Positions 1-7,204 of a stretch of 13,015 bases of DNA are shown piece after piece (within the stretch, counting starts at the first letter, position 1; each line of letters opens with the position of its first letter). The notes below the pieces were generated by a model, which was not told where the DNA came from, did no database searches, and saw nothing but the letters and a program-made list of their open reading frames with translations. The position numbers and the translations under genes were made by a program. Source of the DNA: Cytophagaceae bacterium (GTDB lineage: Bacteria; Bacteroidota; Bacteroidia; Cytophagales; Spirosomataceae); the NCBI GenBank assembly GCA_947461155.1, contig CANHKE010000009.1:1-13015 (forward strand), read 5' to 3'.

Positions 1-909
1 AAAGCTGGGTCATTTATTGGCTTGGCGACGAATCCTGAATTGGCCGCGGAGGTGACGATTCAGCCGGTCGACCGATTTGGTGTAGATGCCGCGATTATTT
101 TTTCAGATATATTGGTTGTTCCCGAAGCGATGGGTTTACCCTACTTGATGGAAGAACAAAAAGGCCCCGTATTTCCGGAGGTGATTCGGTCGGCTGCCGA
201 CTTAGCCAAAATTCGCGATGCAAATCCCGAAGAAGATTTGAAATATGTGTTGGACGCCATCAAAATCGTCAAAAAAGAATTAGCCGGTCGCGTACCTTTA
301 ATCGGCTTCGCCGGCGCTCCATTTACGATATTCTGTTACATGGTCGAAGGCAAAGGTTCAAAGACTTTTTCCCAAGCGAAAAAAATGCTTTATGCAGATC
401 CTGCCTTAGCGCATGCTTTGTTGCAGAAAATCACCGACTCCACCATTGCTTATGTAAAAGCACAGGTAGGAGCAGGGGCGAACTTGCTGCAGATCTTTGA
501 TTCTTGGGCAGGAATTCTATCTCCTGCACAATATAGTGCCTTTTCCACGCCTTACCTCAAGCAAATTTGCGATGCCATCACGGATGTTCCCGTTACACTT
601 TTCGCCAAAGGAGCTTTCTTTGCCCGTGAAGAAATGGCGCAATTAAACTGCGCAACCATAGGCCTAGACTGGAATATGGATATTGCGGATTCACGCAGAT
701 TAGTGGGGCCGAATAAAACCTTACAAGGCAACTTAGACCCGTGTGCGCTGTATGGCGATTTCAAAACAGTTGAAGCAGAAACAAAAGCGATGCTGAAAGC
801 TTTTGGAACCCAGCGCTACATTGCCAATTTAGGGCATGGGGTTTATCCGGATATCCATCCCGATAAAGTCGCTTGCTTCGTGGATACGGTTCAAAATTAT
901 CAAGCATAA
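1..909 (+). CDS. hemE: Uroporphyrinogen decarboxylase HemE (5' end missing)
   Basis: This enzyme removes the four acetate carboxyl groups of uroporphyrinogen III to give coproporphyrinogen III, a cytoplasmic step of heme synthesis. The frame is open from base 1 and encodes 302 residues. The family is usually about 340-350 residues, so about 40 N-terminal residues lie outside the window, including the first family signature with its conserved arginines. Visible family features are the segment [20 protein letters not shown], whose aspartate (fragment residue 36) matches the conserved substrate-binding Asp, and the second signature [16 protein letters not shown]. The C-terminal [14 protein letters not shown] is also typical. 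A TTG at base 22 could be read as a start, but the reading frame and family similarity continue upstream of it ([14 protein letters not shown]), so it is internal. The gene ends just before a hairpin terminator and converges with guaB. Identification is firm. Confidence 0.95.
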   Translation, partial: KAGSFIGLATNPELAAEVTIQPVDRFGVDAAIIFSDILVVPEAMGLPYLMEEQKGPVFPEVIRSAADLAKIRDANPEEDLKYVLDAIKIVKKELAGRVPLIGFAGAPFTIFCYMVEGKGSKTFSQAKKMLYADPALAHALLQKITDSTIAYVKAQVGAGANLLQIFDSWAGILSPAQYSAFSTPYLKQICDAITDVPVTLFAKGAFFAREEMAQLNCATIGLDWNMDIADSRRLVGPNKTLQGNLDPCALYGDFKTVEAETKAMLKAFGTQRYIANLGHGVYPDIHPDKVACFVDTVQNYQA

Positions 910-940
910 AAAAAGGCCTCGCGATGAACGAGGCCTTTTT
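910..940. terminator. Bidirectional terminator between hemE and guaB
   Basis: A perfect 7-bp GC-rich stem (GGCCTCG at 915-921 with CGAGGCC at 929-935) encloses a 7-base loop. It is flanked by five A (910-914) and five T (936-940), so the stem can extend to 12 bp and has a U-tract on either transcript. It starts right after the hemE stop codon and lies 17 bases beyond the guaB stop, so it can end both convergent genes. The call rests on structure alone. Confidence 0.9.
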
Positions 941-956
941 CATTCGTAGTCAAATC

Positions 957-2426
957 TTATTTTACTGAATAGTTTGGAGCTTCTTTCGAAATGCTCACAT
1001 CATGTGGATGACTTTCTTTCACGCCCGCCGATGTAATCTTAACGAATTTGGCTTGTTGCATCGCCTCGATAGTTGATGCGCCACAATACCCCATGCCGGC
1101 TTTTAATCCGCCAACCATTTGGTATAAAATTTCGGTAACCGAACCTTTGAACGGAACGCGTCCCACGATTCCCTCGGGAACCAATTTTTTGATATCATCT
1201 TCTGCATCTTGGAAATAACGATCTTTTGATCCATCTTCCATCGCTTCCAAGGAGCCCATGCCGCGATACGATTTAAATTTACGTCCTTCCAAAATGATCA
1301 TCTCACCCGGTGCTTCATCCGTACCCGCTAATAAGGATCCCATCATCACCGTGCTTGCGCCTCCAGCAATCGCCTTGGCCACATCACCTGAATAACGAAT
1401 TCCACCATCCGCGATCACAGGCACATCGTAGGATGCCAAGGCCTTCGCAGCTTCATAAACGGCTGTTAATTGAGGCATGCCCACACCCGCAATGATCCGT
1501 GTTGTACAGATACTGCCGGGGCCAACGCCCACTTTGACGGCATCGGCACCCGCCTTAGCGAGCGCAAGTGCTGCTTCGCCAGTCGCAATATTGCCTACGA
1601 TCACATCTAAATTTGGGAACGCTTTTTTGACAGATTTCAACGCATCGATAACTCCTTTCGAATGCCCGTGAGCCGTGTCGATGGAGATAACATCTACGCC
1701 CACCGTAACCAATGCTTGCACACGATCCAATAAATCCGGCGTCACACCTACCGCTGCGCCCACGCGCAAACGACCTAAGGAATCTTTCGATGCCAGTGGG
1801 TGCGACTTGCGTTTTAAAATATCTTTATAGGTAATCAAACCGATCAATTTTCCATTTTTGTCAATGATCGGAAGTTTTTCGATTTTGTATTCTTGCAGGA
1901 TGCTTTCGGCCTCTTCCATGCTGATGCCTTCTTTAGCCGTGATCAAATTATCTTTGGTCATGATCTCTGCCACGGGACGTGCTGTTTGCTTTTGGAAACG
2001 CAAATCGCGGTTGGTCAAAATACCCACCAAATTCCCCGCATCATCAATCACCGGAATGCCGCCTATTTTAAATTCCTTCATGATGCGTTGCGCATCTCCC
2101 AAGGTTTGATTGTCTTTGAGTGTCACTGGATCGATGATCATGCCTGACTCCGAACGCTTTACTTTGCGTACTTGAGCAGCTTGCTGATCTATCGTCATAT
2201 TTTTGTGAATGATTCCGATTCCACCTTCTTGCGCTAAGGCAATCGCTAATGCAGCTTCCGTTACCGTATCCATGGCAGCGGAAACGATTGGGATATTTAA
2301 GGAAATGTTTCGCGTTAAGCGCGACTGGGTACTTACCTCACGTGGTAAAACCTCCGAATACGCGGGCAACAACAATACATCGTCGTACGTTAGGGCCTCA
2401 AAAAGAAATTTGTTGGAATCAAGCAT
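957..2426 (-). CDS. guaB: Inosine-5'-monophosphate dehydrogenase GuaB
   Basis: GuaB oxidises IMP to XMP with NAD+, the committed step of guanine nucleotide synthesis in the cytosol. The protein is 489 residues, the usual length for a bacterial enzyme carrying CBS domains. An N-terminal barrel part ([18 protein letters not shown], about 9-26) is followed by two CBS domains at roughly 95-205 ([20 protein letters not shown] and [19 protein letters not shown]). The barrel then resumes with [10 protein letters not shown] at 248-256. The catalytic loop GVGPGSIC puts the nucleophile at Cys307, followed by [18 protein letters not shown], the phosphate-binding [15 protein letters not shown] and the YRGMGS segment follow. 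The mobile-flap motif [11 protein letters not shown] contains Arg423, which matches the catalytic flap arginine. The start is the ATG at 2424-2426, giving the normal MLDSNKF...EALTYDDV beginning. The gene stands alone, opposite hemE and divergent from nuoA, with its own promoter candidate. The CBS pair is the known site of purine nucleotide control in this family. Confidence 0.98.
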   Translation of the reverse strand: MLDSNKFLFEALTYDDVLLLPAYSEVLPREVSTQSRLTRNISLNIPIVSAAMDTVTEAALAIALAQEGGIGIIHKNMTIDQQAAQVRKVKRSESGMIIDPVTLKDNQTLGDAQRIMKEFKIGGIPVIDDAGNLVGILTNRDLRFQKQTARPVAEIMTKDNLITAKEGISMEEAESILQEYKIEKLPIIDKNGKLIGLITYKDILKRKSHPLASKDSLGRLRVGAAVGVTPDLLDRVQALVTVGVDVISIDTAHGHSKGVIDALKSVKKAFPNLDVIVGNIATGEAALALAKAGADAVKVGVGPGSICTTRIIAGVGMPQLTAVYEAAKALASYDVPVIADGGIRYSGDVAKAIAGGASTVMMGSLLAGTDEAPGEMIILEGRKFKSYRGMGSLEAMEDGSKDRYFQDAEDDIKKLVPEGIVGRVPFKGSVTEILYQMVGGLKAGMGYCGASTIEAMQQAKFVKITSAGVKESHPHDVSISKEAPNYSVK

Positions 2427-2427
2427 A

Positions 2428-2467
2428 GCAAATAATTGAATGGAGTGTAAGAACTACTCTTATTTGC
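2428..2467 (-). promoter_or_regulatory. Inverted repeat / leader hairpin at the guaB start
   Basis: A perfect 8-bp inverted repeat, GCAAATAA (2428-2435) and TTATTTGC (2460-2467), lies in the guaB leader. A second 4-bp pair, GAGT (2443-2446) with ACTC (2456-2459), stacks inside one arm. If transcription starts about 6-7 bases beyond the predicted -7 box, near 2465, the outer stem would join the very 5' end of the mRNA to the bases just before the ATG. It could equally be a protein operator. The repeat is seen directly; the function is inferred, and A/T-rich chance repeats are possible. Confidence 0.35.
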
Positions 2468-2471
2468 CGGA

Positions 2472-2505
2472 CAAAATTACAGGATTTTTTCGGATTTTGA
2501 GCAAT
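2472..2505 (-). promoter_or_regulatory. Predicted guaB promoter (Bacteroidota type)
   Basis: Read on the minus strand, a perfect TAnnTTTG -7 box (TAATTTTG, complement of 2472-2479) follows a TTTG-like -33 element (ATTG, complement of 2502-2505) after 22 bases. This is within the usual Bacteroidota spacing. The implied transcript start, near 2465, leaves a leader of about 40 bases before the guaB ATG. Confidence 0.5.
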
Positions 2506-2539
2506 CCCATGGAAAAATCATTTTAATGAGCGAAGGCTT

Positions 2540-2572
2540 CTTGTTTTTAGGCTTTTTGCCAAAGTATTTTTG
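2540..2572 (+). promoter_or_regulatory. Predicted promoter of the nuo operon
   Basis: A -33-like CTTG (2540-2543) precedes, by 21 bases, a perfect TAnnTTTG -7 box (TATTTTTG, 2565-2572). This would start the transcript near 2579 and leave a leader of just under 60 bases before nuoA. A weaker alternative, CAATTTTG at 2618-2625, would give an almost leaderless message. No other promoter of this quality was seen between the nuo genes. Confidence 0.45.
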
Positions 2573-2636
2573 CGAAAAATTCTTCTCTTTTAGATTTATG
2601 TGAGTAAATTGCGGCTTCAATTTTGTAGCCTTACTT

Positions 2637-3005
2637 ATGAATTATCAACCACAGGACTTTCTTCCGATATTCGTTCAATTACTTGCGGCTTTGGCTTTTA
2701 TTGTGGCCACGATGGTAGCTACCCACACGCTGGGACCTAGAAGACATTCGGCCAAGAAAGACGATACCTTTGAATGTGGGATTGAGTCCATTGGAGATGC
2801 GCGCACGCCGATTTCCGTTAAGTACTTTTTAGTCGCAATATTGTTCGTTCTATTTGATATAGAAATCGTGTTTATGTACCCTTGGGCTGTTAATTTCAAG
2901 GAATTGTCTTGGACAGGCTTTTACGATATGATCGTTTTTATGGGCTTATTATTAGCCGGATTTGTCTACGTAATCAAAAAAGGAATTTTAAAGTGGGAGA
3001 AATAA
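2637..3005 (+). CDS. nuoA: NADH-quinone oxidoreductase subunit A
   Basis: NuoA is a small membrane subunit of complex I at the junction between the membrane and peripheral arms. Its first loop helps form the quinone cavity. The protein is 122 residues, normal for the family. Three membrane helices lie at roughly 9-30, 62-84 and 93-113. The loop between helices 1 and 2 carries the family motif FECGIE (45-50) with its conserved cysteine. The second helix carries LFDIEIVFMYPWA (72-84) with conserved Asp74 and Glu76, which are implicated in coupling. The ATG start directly follows the predicted promoter region and fits the family N-terminus; there is no clear Shine-Dalgarno sequence. It is the first gene of the operon and is separated from nuoB by 45 bases containing a hairpin. 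Confidence 0.96.
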   Translation: MNYQPQDFLPIFVQLLAALAFIVATMVATHTLGPRRHSAKKDDTFECGIESIGDARTPISVKYFLVAILFVLFDIEIVFMYPWAVNFKELSWTGFYDMIVFMGLLLAGFVYVIKKGILKWEK

Positions 3006-3028
3006 ACAATCCGGTTTTCGGTTTGTTT
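3004..3028 (+). promoter_or_regulatory. Intercistronic hairpin between nuoA and nuoB
   Basis: AAACAATCCG (3004-3013) pairs with CGGTTTGTTT (3019-3028) at 9 of 10 positions with one T-T mismatch, around a GTTTT loop. It begins inside the nuoA stop codon and sits in the widest gap of the operon (45 bases). There is no following U-run, so it is not a standard terminator. It could protect or process the mRNA; that role is inferred. Confidence 0.35.
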
Positions 3029-3050
3029 GGTTATTTCAATAGCTAATTAT

Positions 3051-3602
3051 ATGAGTGATTCGTCTACAGTAAACGTTGCAGAAGCGCCTCCAGGAATTGA
3101 AGGTGCCGGTTTTTTTGCAACAAGTTTGGATAATTTAGTTGGCCTAGCACGTGCCAATTCCCTTTGGCCTTTGCCTTTCGCTACATCGTGTTGTGGGATT
3201 GAATTTATGTCCACCATGGCTTCTCATTACGATATTGGTCGGTTCGGTGCCGAGCGTTTGAGTTTTTCTGCGCGCCAGGCCGATGTATTAATGGTGATGG
3301 GTACCATTTCCAAAAAAATGGCACCTGTGGTTAAGCAAGTCTATTTGCAGATGGCAGAGCCGCGTTGGGTTTTGTCCGTAGGCGCTTGTGCATGTTCAGG
3401 TGGTATTTTCGATACGTATTCCGTTTTGCAAGGCATTGACCGAATTATACCGGTCGACGTATATGTACCCGGTTGCCCACCACGCCCAGAGCAAATTTTG
3501 GATGGCTTTATGGAAATCCAGGAATTAGCTAAAAAAGAATCGACACGCCGCAGAAACGAGCCAGAATACAAGGCGTTGTTGGCCTCATACGGAATAGAAT
3601 AA
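3051..3602 (+). CDS. nuoB: NADH-quinone oxidoreductase subunit B (N2 cluster)
   Basis: NuoB holds the terminal [4Fe-4S] cluster N2, which passes electrons to quinone at the interface with NuoD. The protein is 183 residues from the ATG at 3051. The cluster ligands are visible: the adjacent Cys47-Cys48 pair in FATSCCGIEFM, Cys113 in VGACACSGG and Cys142 in PGCPPRPEQ. The helix motif RFGAERLSFSARQADVL is also conserved. An in-frame TTG at 3027 would add eight residues (MVISIANY), but it falls in the 3' arm of the nuoA-nuoB hairpin and the family needs no such extension, so ATG 3051 is preferred. One oddity is that Cys115 occupies the position that is usually Asn or Ser in GACANSGG, giving an extra thiol near N2. 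nuoC follows after 6 bases. Confidence 0.97.
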   Translation: MSDSSTVNVAEAPPGIEGAGFFATSLDNLVGLARANSLWPLPFATSCCGIEFMSTMASHYDIGRFGAERLSFSARQADVLMVMGTISKKMAPVVKQVYLQMAEPRWVLSVGACACSGGIFDTYSVLQGIDRIIPVDVYVPGCPPRPEQILDGFMEIQELAKKESTRRRNEPEYKALLASYGIE

Positions 3603-3608
3603 GGAAAC

Positions 3609-4109
3609 ATGGAAAACCAACAAATCACAGATGCATTAGTCGCTCAATTTGGGGCTGATGCGGTGTACGGAATCGGGGAGTCGCACGGTATTTTACAGGT
3701 GACGACAACGGTGGAATCCATCGTGCCCATGATCCACTTTTTATATGCGCATCCGACGTTTAAGTTTCAGTTTTTGACTGACTTAGCAGGCATTCATTTT
3801 CCGGATGCGAAGGGTCAGGAATTGGGAGTGATTTATCATTTGCATAGTTTAGAAAATAATGTGCGTTTGTGGATTAAGGCCTATGCGCCGATCGAAGCGC
3901 CGCATTTTCCGACAATCACCGACTTGTACGCAGCGGCGAATTGGATGGAGCGTGAGGCATTTGATTTTTACGGGATCATTTTTGATGGCCACCCGAATTT
4001 GACACGTATCCTGAACATGGATGAGATGGATTACCATCCGATGCGTAAAGAGTATCCGTTAGAGGATGCGACGCGTCACGATAAAATTGATGAATTATTT
4101 GGACGATAA
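3609..4109 (+). CDS. nuoC: NADH-quinone oxidoreductase subunit C (30 kDa)
   Basis: NuoC is the 30-kDa-type peripheral-arm subunit that packs against NuoD and carries no cofactor. The protein is 166 residues and not fused to NuoD, unlike the E. coli NuoCD fusion. The family signature is clear at 113-129 (MEREAFDFYGIIFDGHP), followed by NLTRILNMDEMDYHPMRKEYPL, the usual element linking to NuoD. The ATG lies 6 bases after the nuoB stop and has a weak AAGGA sequence just upstream, one of the few purine-rich start contexts in the operon. nuoD follows after 13 bases. Confidence 0.95.
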   Translation: MENQQITDALVAQFGADAVYGIGESHGILQVTTTVESIVPMIHFLYAHPTFKFQFLTDLAGIHFPDAKGQELGVIYHLHSLENNVRLWIKAYAPIEAPHFPTITDLYAAANWMEREAFDFYGIIFDGHPNLTRILNMDEMDYHPMRKEYPLEDATRHDKIDELFGR

Positions 4110-4122
4110 ACGCTAGCATAGC

Positions 4123-5358
4123 ATGTCAGAAATAGCCTTAGTACAAAATCCCAATGTTGGTTTAGATAAGACGCAAAAAGGCGGACCTTATGTAAATGAG
4201 CTTTCTACGCTCAACTTGGGACCCACACACCCTGCGACGCACGGTATTTTCCAAAACATCTTAACGATGGATGGCGAAACGATTGTGGATGCAGAACAGA
4301 CGGTCGGATATATCCACCGGGCCTTCGAGAAAATCGCAGAGCGTCGCCCTTTCTACCAAATCACCACCTTGACGGATCGGATGAACTATTGTTCTGCCCC
4401 GATCAACAATATGGGCTGGCACATGACGGTCGAGAAATTATTAGGGATCGAAGTTCCCAAGCGTGCGCAATACATGCGTGTGATTATGATGGAATTAGCG
4501 CGTTTGACGGATCACATCGTATGTAATTCGATTCTTGCGGTAGACACGGGAGCTTTGACAGGTTTCTTGTACGTGTATCAGTGGCGTGAATTTATTTATG
4601 AGATTTATGAGGAGATGTGCGGTGCACGTCTGACGACAAATATGGGTCGTTTTGGTGGAATGGAGCGTGATTTTACGCCAGTGGCCATCGAAAAAATTCA
4701 GAAATTATTGAAAGAATTACCAGCTGCTTTGAAGGAATTCGAAGGCATGGTGATGCGGAACCGAATCTTCATGGATCGTACGCAAAACGTAGGCGGAATC
4801 TCCGCTGAACGTGCATTGAATTATGGATTTACAGGGCCAAACTTACGTGCGGCTGGTGTGGATTACGATGTGCGTGCCATGAATCCATATTCTTCGTATG
4901 AAGATTTTGAATTTGATGTGCCGGTAGGAACGAAGGGCGATACGTATGATCGTTTCTTGGTGCGCGAGGAGGAGATGTGGCAAAGTTTACGCATTATCCA
5001 ACAAGCCATGGATAATCTACCAGCGGGTCCGTATCATGCAGATGCACCGCATTATTATTTACCCGAAAAGCAGGATGTTTATCACAACATGGAAGCGTTG
5101 ATCTATCACTTTAAAATTGTGATGGGGGAAATCGATGCGCCAGTAGGTGAGGTGTATCATTCGGTTGAGGGAGGAAATGGCGAGTTAGGGTTCTATTTGG
5201 TTTCTGATGGAGGTCGGACGCCGTATCGTTTGAAATTCCGCCGACCAGGCTTTATATATTACCAAGCGTTCCCTGAGATGATCAAAGGAACGAGTTTATC
5301 GGATGCCATTGTGACGATGTCATCTATGAATGTTATTGCGGGAGAGTTAGATACTTAA
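4123..5358 (+). CDS. nuoD: NADH-quinone oxidoreductase subunit D (49 kDa)
   Basis: NuoD is the 49-kDa subunit that forms the quinone-reduction pocket with NuoB. The protein is 411 residues, normal for an unfused NuoD. LNLGPTHPATHG (30-41) carries His40, and DRMNY (85-89) carries Tyr89. These have the same 49-residue spacing as the quinone-binding His38 and Tyr87 of the Thermus homologue Nqo4. Further family blocks are MGWHMTVEKLLGIEVPKRAQ, TGALTGFLYVYQWRE and the C-terminal GGRTPYRLKFRRPGF. The C-terminus reads VIAGELDT, whereas the 49-kDa family typically ends in GEVDR, so the terminal arginine is replaced by threonine. The ATG at 4123 leaves a 13-base gap to nuoC, and nuoE begins 3 bases after the stop, suggesting close translational coupling. 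Confidence 0.97.
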   Translation: MSEIALVQNPNVGLDKTQKGGPYVNELSTLNLGPTHPATHGIFQNILTMDGETIVDAEQTVGYIHRAFEKIAERRPFYQITTLTDRMNYCSAPINNMGWHMTVEKLLGIEVPKRAQYMRVIMMELARLTDHIVCNSILAVDTGALTGFLYVYQWREFIYEIYEEMCGARLTTNMGRFGGMERDFTPVAIEKIQKLLKELPAALKEFEGMVMRNRIFMDRTQNVGGISAERALNYGFTGPNLRAAGVDYDVRAMNPYSSYEDFEFDVPVGTKGDTYDRFLVREEEMWQSLRIIQQAMDNLPAGPYHADAPHYYLPEKQDVYHNMEALIYHFKIVMGEIDAPVGEVYHSVEGGNGELGFYLVSDGGRTPYRLKFRRPGFIYYQAFPEMIKGTSLSDAIVTMSSMNVIAGELDT

Positions 5359-5361
5359 GAC

Positions 5362-5847
5362 ATGAGCAACATTGTTTTCCCAGCAGAAACGCTGGAATTA
5401 GTTAAAAAAATTATCGCACGTTACCCGGACGGGAAACAGAAGTCGGCCTTATTGCCCATCCTTCACCTAGCGCAAGCGGAGTGGAAATGGTGCTCTTCAG
5501 AGGTTATGGATTATGTAGCTACGTTGCTTTCAATCAGCCCGATTGAAGTATATGAGGTAGCTTCATTTTACACGATGTTTCACTTGGAGCCGGTTGGCGA
5601 GCATGTCATTGAGTATTGCCGAACAGGTCCTTGTTGCCTTATGGGTGGTGTCGAAGTATACGACCACTTGAAAAAGCGTTTGGGAATCCAAACGGGCGAG
5701 ACGACGAAGGATGGTAAGTTTACGATCAAAGAAGTTGAATGTTTAGCTGCTTGCGGCTGGGGACCTGTGTTCCAAATCCGCGAGAAGTATTACATGCATT
5801 TGACGAACGCGAAAGTAGATGAGATTATTGATGAATTAAGCAAATAA
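5362..5847 (+). CDS. nuoE: NADH-quinone oxidoreductase subunit E (24 kDa, N1a)
   Basis: NuoE is the thioredoxin-fold [2Fe-2S] subunit (cluster N1a) of the NADH-oxidising module and pairs with NuoF. The protein is 161 residues, a normal length. The N-terminal helical domain contains ALLPILHLAQAE and the motif PIEVYEVASFYTMFH (60-74). The cluster ligands have the expected spacing: Cys86-x4-Cys91 in CRTGPCCLMG and Cys127-x3-Cys131 in CLAACGWGP. An additional Cys92 lies next to Cys91. The ATG sits 3 bases after the nuoD stop, and nuoF starts 7 bases downstream. Confidence 0.96.
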   Translation: MSNIVFPAETLELVKKIIARYPDGKQKSALLPILHLAQAEWKWCSSEVMDYVATLLSISPIEVYEVASFYTMFHLEPVGEHVIEYCRTGPCCLMGGVEVYDHLKKRLGIQTGETTKDGKFTIKEVECLAACGWGPVFQIREKYYMHLTNAKVDEIIDELSK

Positions 5848-5854
5848 GCCTAGG

Positions 5855-7195
5855 ATGAAGATATTAACGCAACATATTGACGTACCAGGAATTGAGACCA
5901 TCGATGTTTTTATGAAAAACGGTGGTTACAAGGCGGTGGAGAAAGCGATCAAAACGATGACGCCCGATGAGATTACCGAAGAGGTAAAAAAATCAGGCTT
6001 ACGTGGTCGTGGTGGCGCTGGGTTTCCGGTGGGAATGAAGTGGTCGTTTTTGGCAAAGCCAGAAGGCGTTCCTCGCTACTTAGTTTGTAATGCGGATGAA
6101 TCAGAGCCAGGTACATTTAAGGATCATTATTTGATGTGGAAATCACCACATACCTTGATCGAAGGCATGATCGTTTCCAGCTTTGCTTTGGGAGCGAATA
6201 CATCTTATATCTATGTGCGTGGGGAATTGATGTATGTCATCAACATCTTGGAAAAGGCAATTCAAGAGGCATATGACAAAGGTTTATTAGGCAAGAATAT
6301 TTTAGGATCTGGTTATGATTTAGATCTTTTTGTGCAGCCTGGTGGCGGTGCATATATCTGTGGCGAAGAAACAGCCTTATTAGAATCGCTAGAAGGAAAA
6401 CGTGGGAATCCACGGAATAAACCTCCATTTCCAGCGGTTAAAGGTTTGTGGCAAAGTCCAACGGTCGTGAATAATGTGGAGTCGATTGCGGCAACATCCT
6501 GGATCGTGAACAACGGAGGAGATGCGTATGCGGCGATCGGTGTAGGAAGAAGTACAGGTACAAAGTTGATTTCCGCTTCCGGACATATCAAAAAGCCAGG
6601 TGTATATGAAATTCCTTTAGGTATCACTGTTGAGGAATTTATTTACTCAGACGAGTATTGCGGTGGTATTCGTGATGGACATAAATTAAAGGCTGTTGTA
6701 GCAGGAGGTTCTTCTGTGCCGATTTTATCTGCGGAAAATATCTTGACAACGGATGCGGGTGAGAAACGTTTAATGACGTACGAATCGCTTTCGGAAGGTG
6801 GCTTCGCTACGGGAACGATGCTAGGTTCAGGTGGTTTTATTGTGATGGATGAGACGACATGTATCGTTCATAATACCTTAACTTTTGCGCGTTTTTACCA
6901 CCATGAGTCTTGTGGCCAATGTTCGCCTTGCCGAGAAGGTACCGGCTGGATGGATAAGGTCATCAAACGTATTGAGACAGGTAAAGGAAGAATGGAAGAC
7001 ATCGATTTGTTAGTTGACGTAGCGAAGAAAATCGAAGGAAATACCATTTGCCCATTAGGTGATGCCGCTGCATGGCCAGTAGCCGCAGCGATTCGTCACT
7101 TTAGAGATGAATTTGAATGGCACATTACGCATCCAGAGGAGGCTACGAAACCAGGCGCTGTATACATGCGTCCAGGGGCTAGTTGGTCCAACTAA
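5855..7195 (+). CDS. nuoF: NADH-quinone oxidoreductase subunit F (NADH/FMN)
   Basis: NuoF is the flavoprotein of complex I. It binds NADH and FMN and carries cluster N3, so electrons enter here. The protein is 446 residues, normal length. The nucleotide-binding glycine-rich motif GRGGAGFP is at 51-58. The FMN-binding segment NADESEPGTFKD follows at 79-90, then GGGAYICGEETALLESLEG at about 163-181. The N3 ligands are Cys353, Cys356 and Cys359 (ESCGQCSPCREGTGW) with Cys399 in TICPLGDA. All the elements needed for NADH oxidation are present. A glycosyltransferase gene follows after 9 bases instead of nuoG, which is unusual. Confidence 0.97.
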   Translation: MKILTQHIDVPGIETIDVFMKNGGYKAVEKAIKTMTPDEITEEVKKSGLRGRGGAGFPVGMKWSFLAKPEGVPRYLVCNADESEPGTFKDHYLMWKSPHTLIEGMIVSSFALGANTSYIYVRGELMYVINILEKAIQEAYDKGLLGKNILGSGYDLDLFVQPGGGAYICGEETALLESLEGKRGNPRNKPPFPAVKGLWQSPTVVNNVESIAATSWIVNNGGDAYAAIGVGRSTGTKLISASGHIKKPGVYEIPLGITVEEFIYSDEYCGGIRDGHKLKAVVAGGSSVPILSAENILTTDAGEKRLMTYESLSEGGFATGTMLGSGGFIVMDETTCIVHNTLTFARFYHHESCGQCSPCREGTGWMDKVIKRIETGKGRMEDIDLLVDVAKKIEGNTICPLGDAAAWPVAAAIRHFRDEFEWHITHPEEATKPGAVYMRPGASWSN

Positions 7196-7204
7196 TTTAG
7201 CTTC

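Noticed and set aside
1310..2147. Several open frames opposite guaB
   Set aside because: They are shadows of a strongly conserved gene and show no protein family features of their own.
2618..2625. CAATTTTG as an alternative nuo -7 box
   Set aside because: It has a mismatch at the first T and a poor -33 partner; TATTTTTG at 2565-2572 fits better.
3027..3050. Upstream TTG start that would lengthen NuoB by eight residues
   Set aside because: It lies in a hairpin arm, and the ATG at 3051 gives the normal N-terminus.
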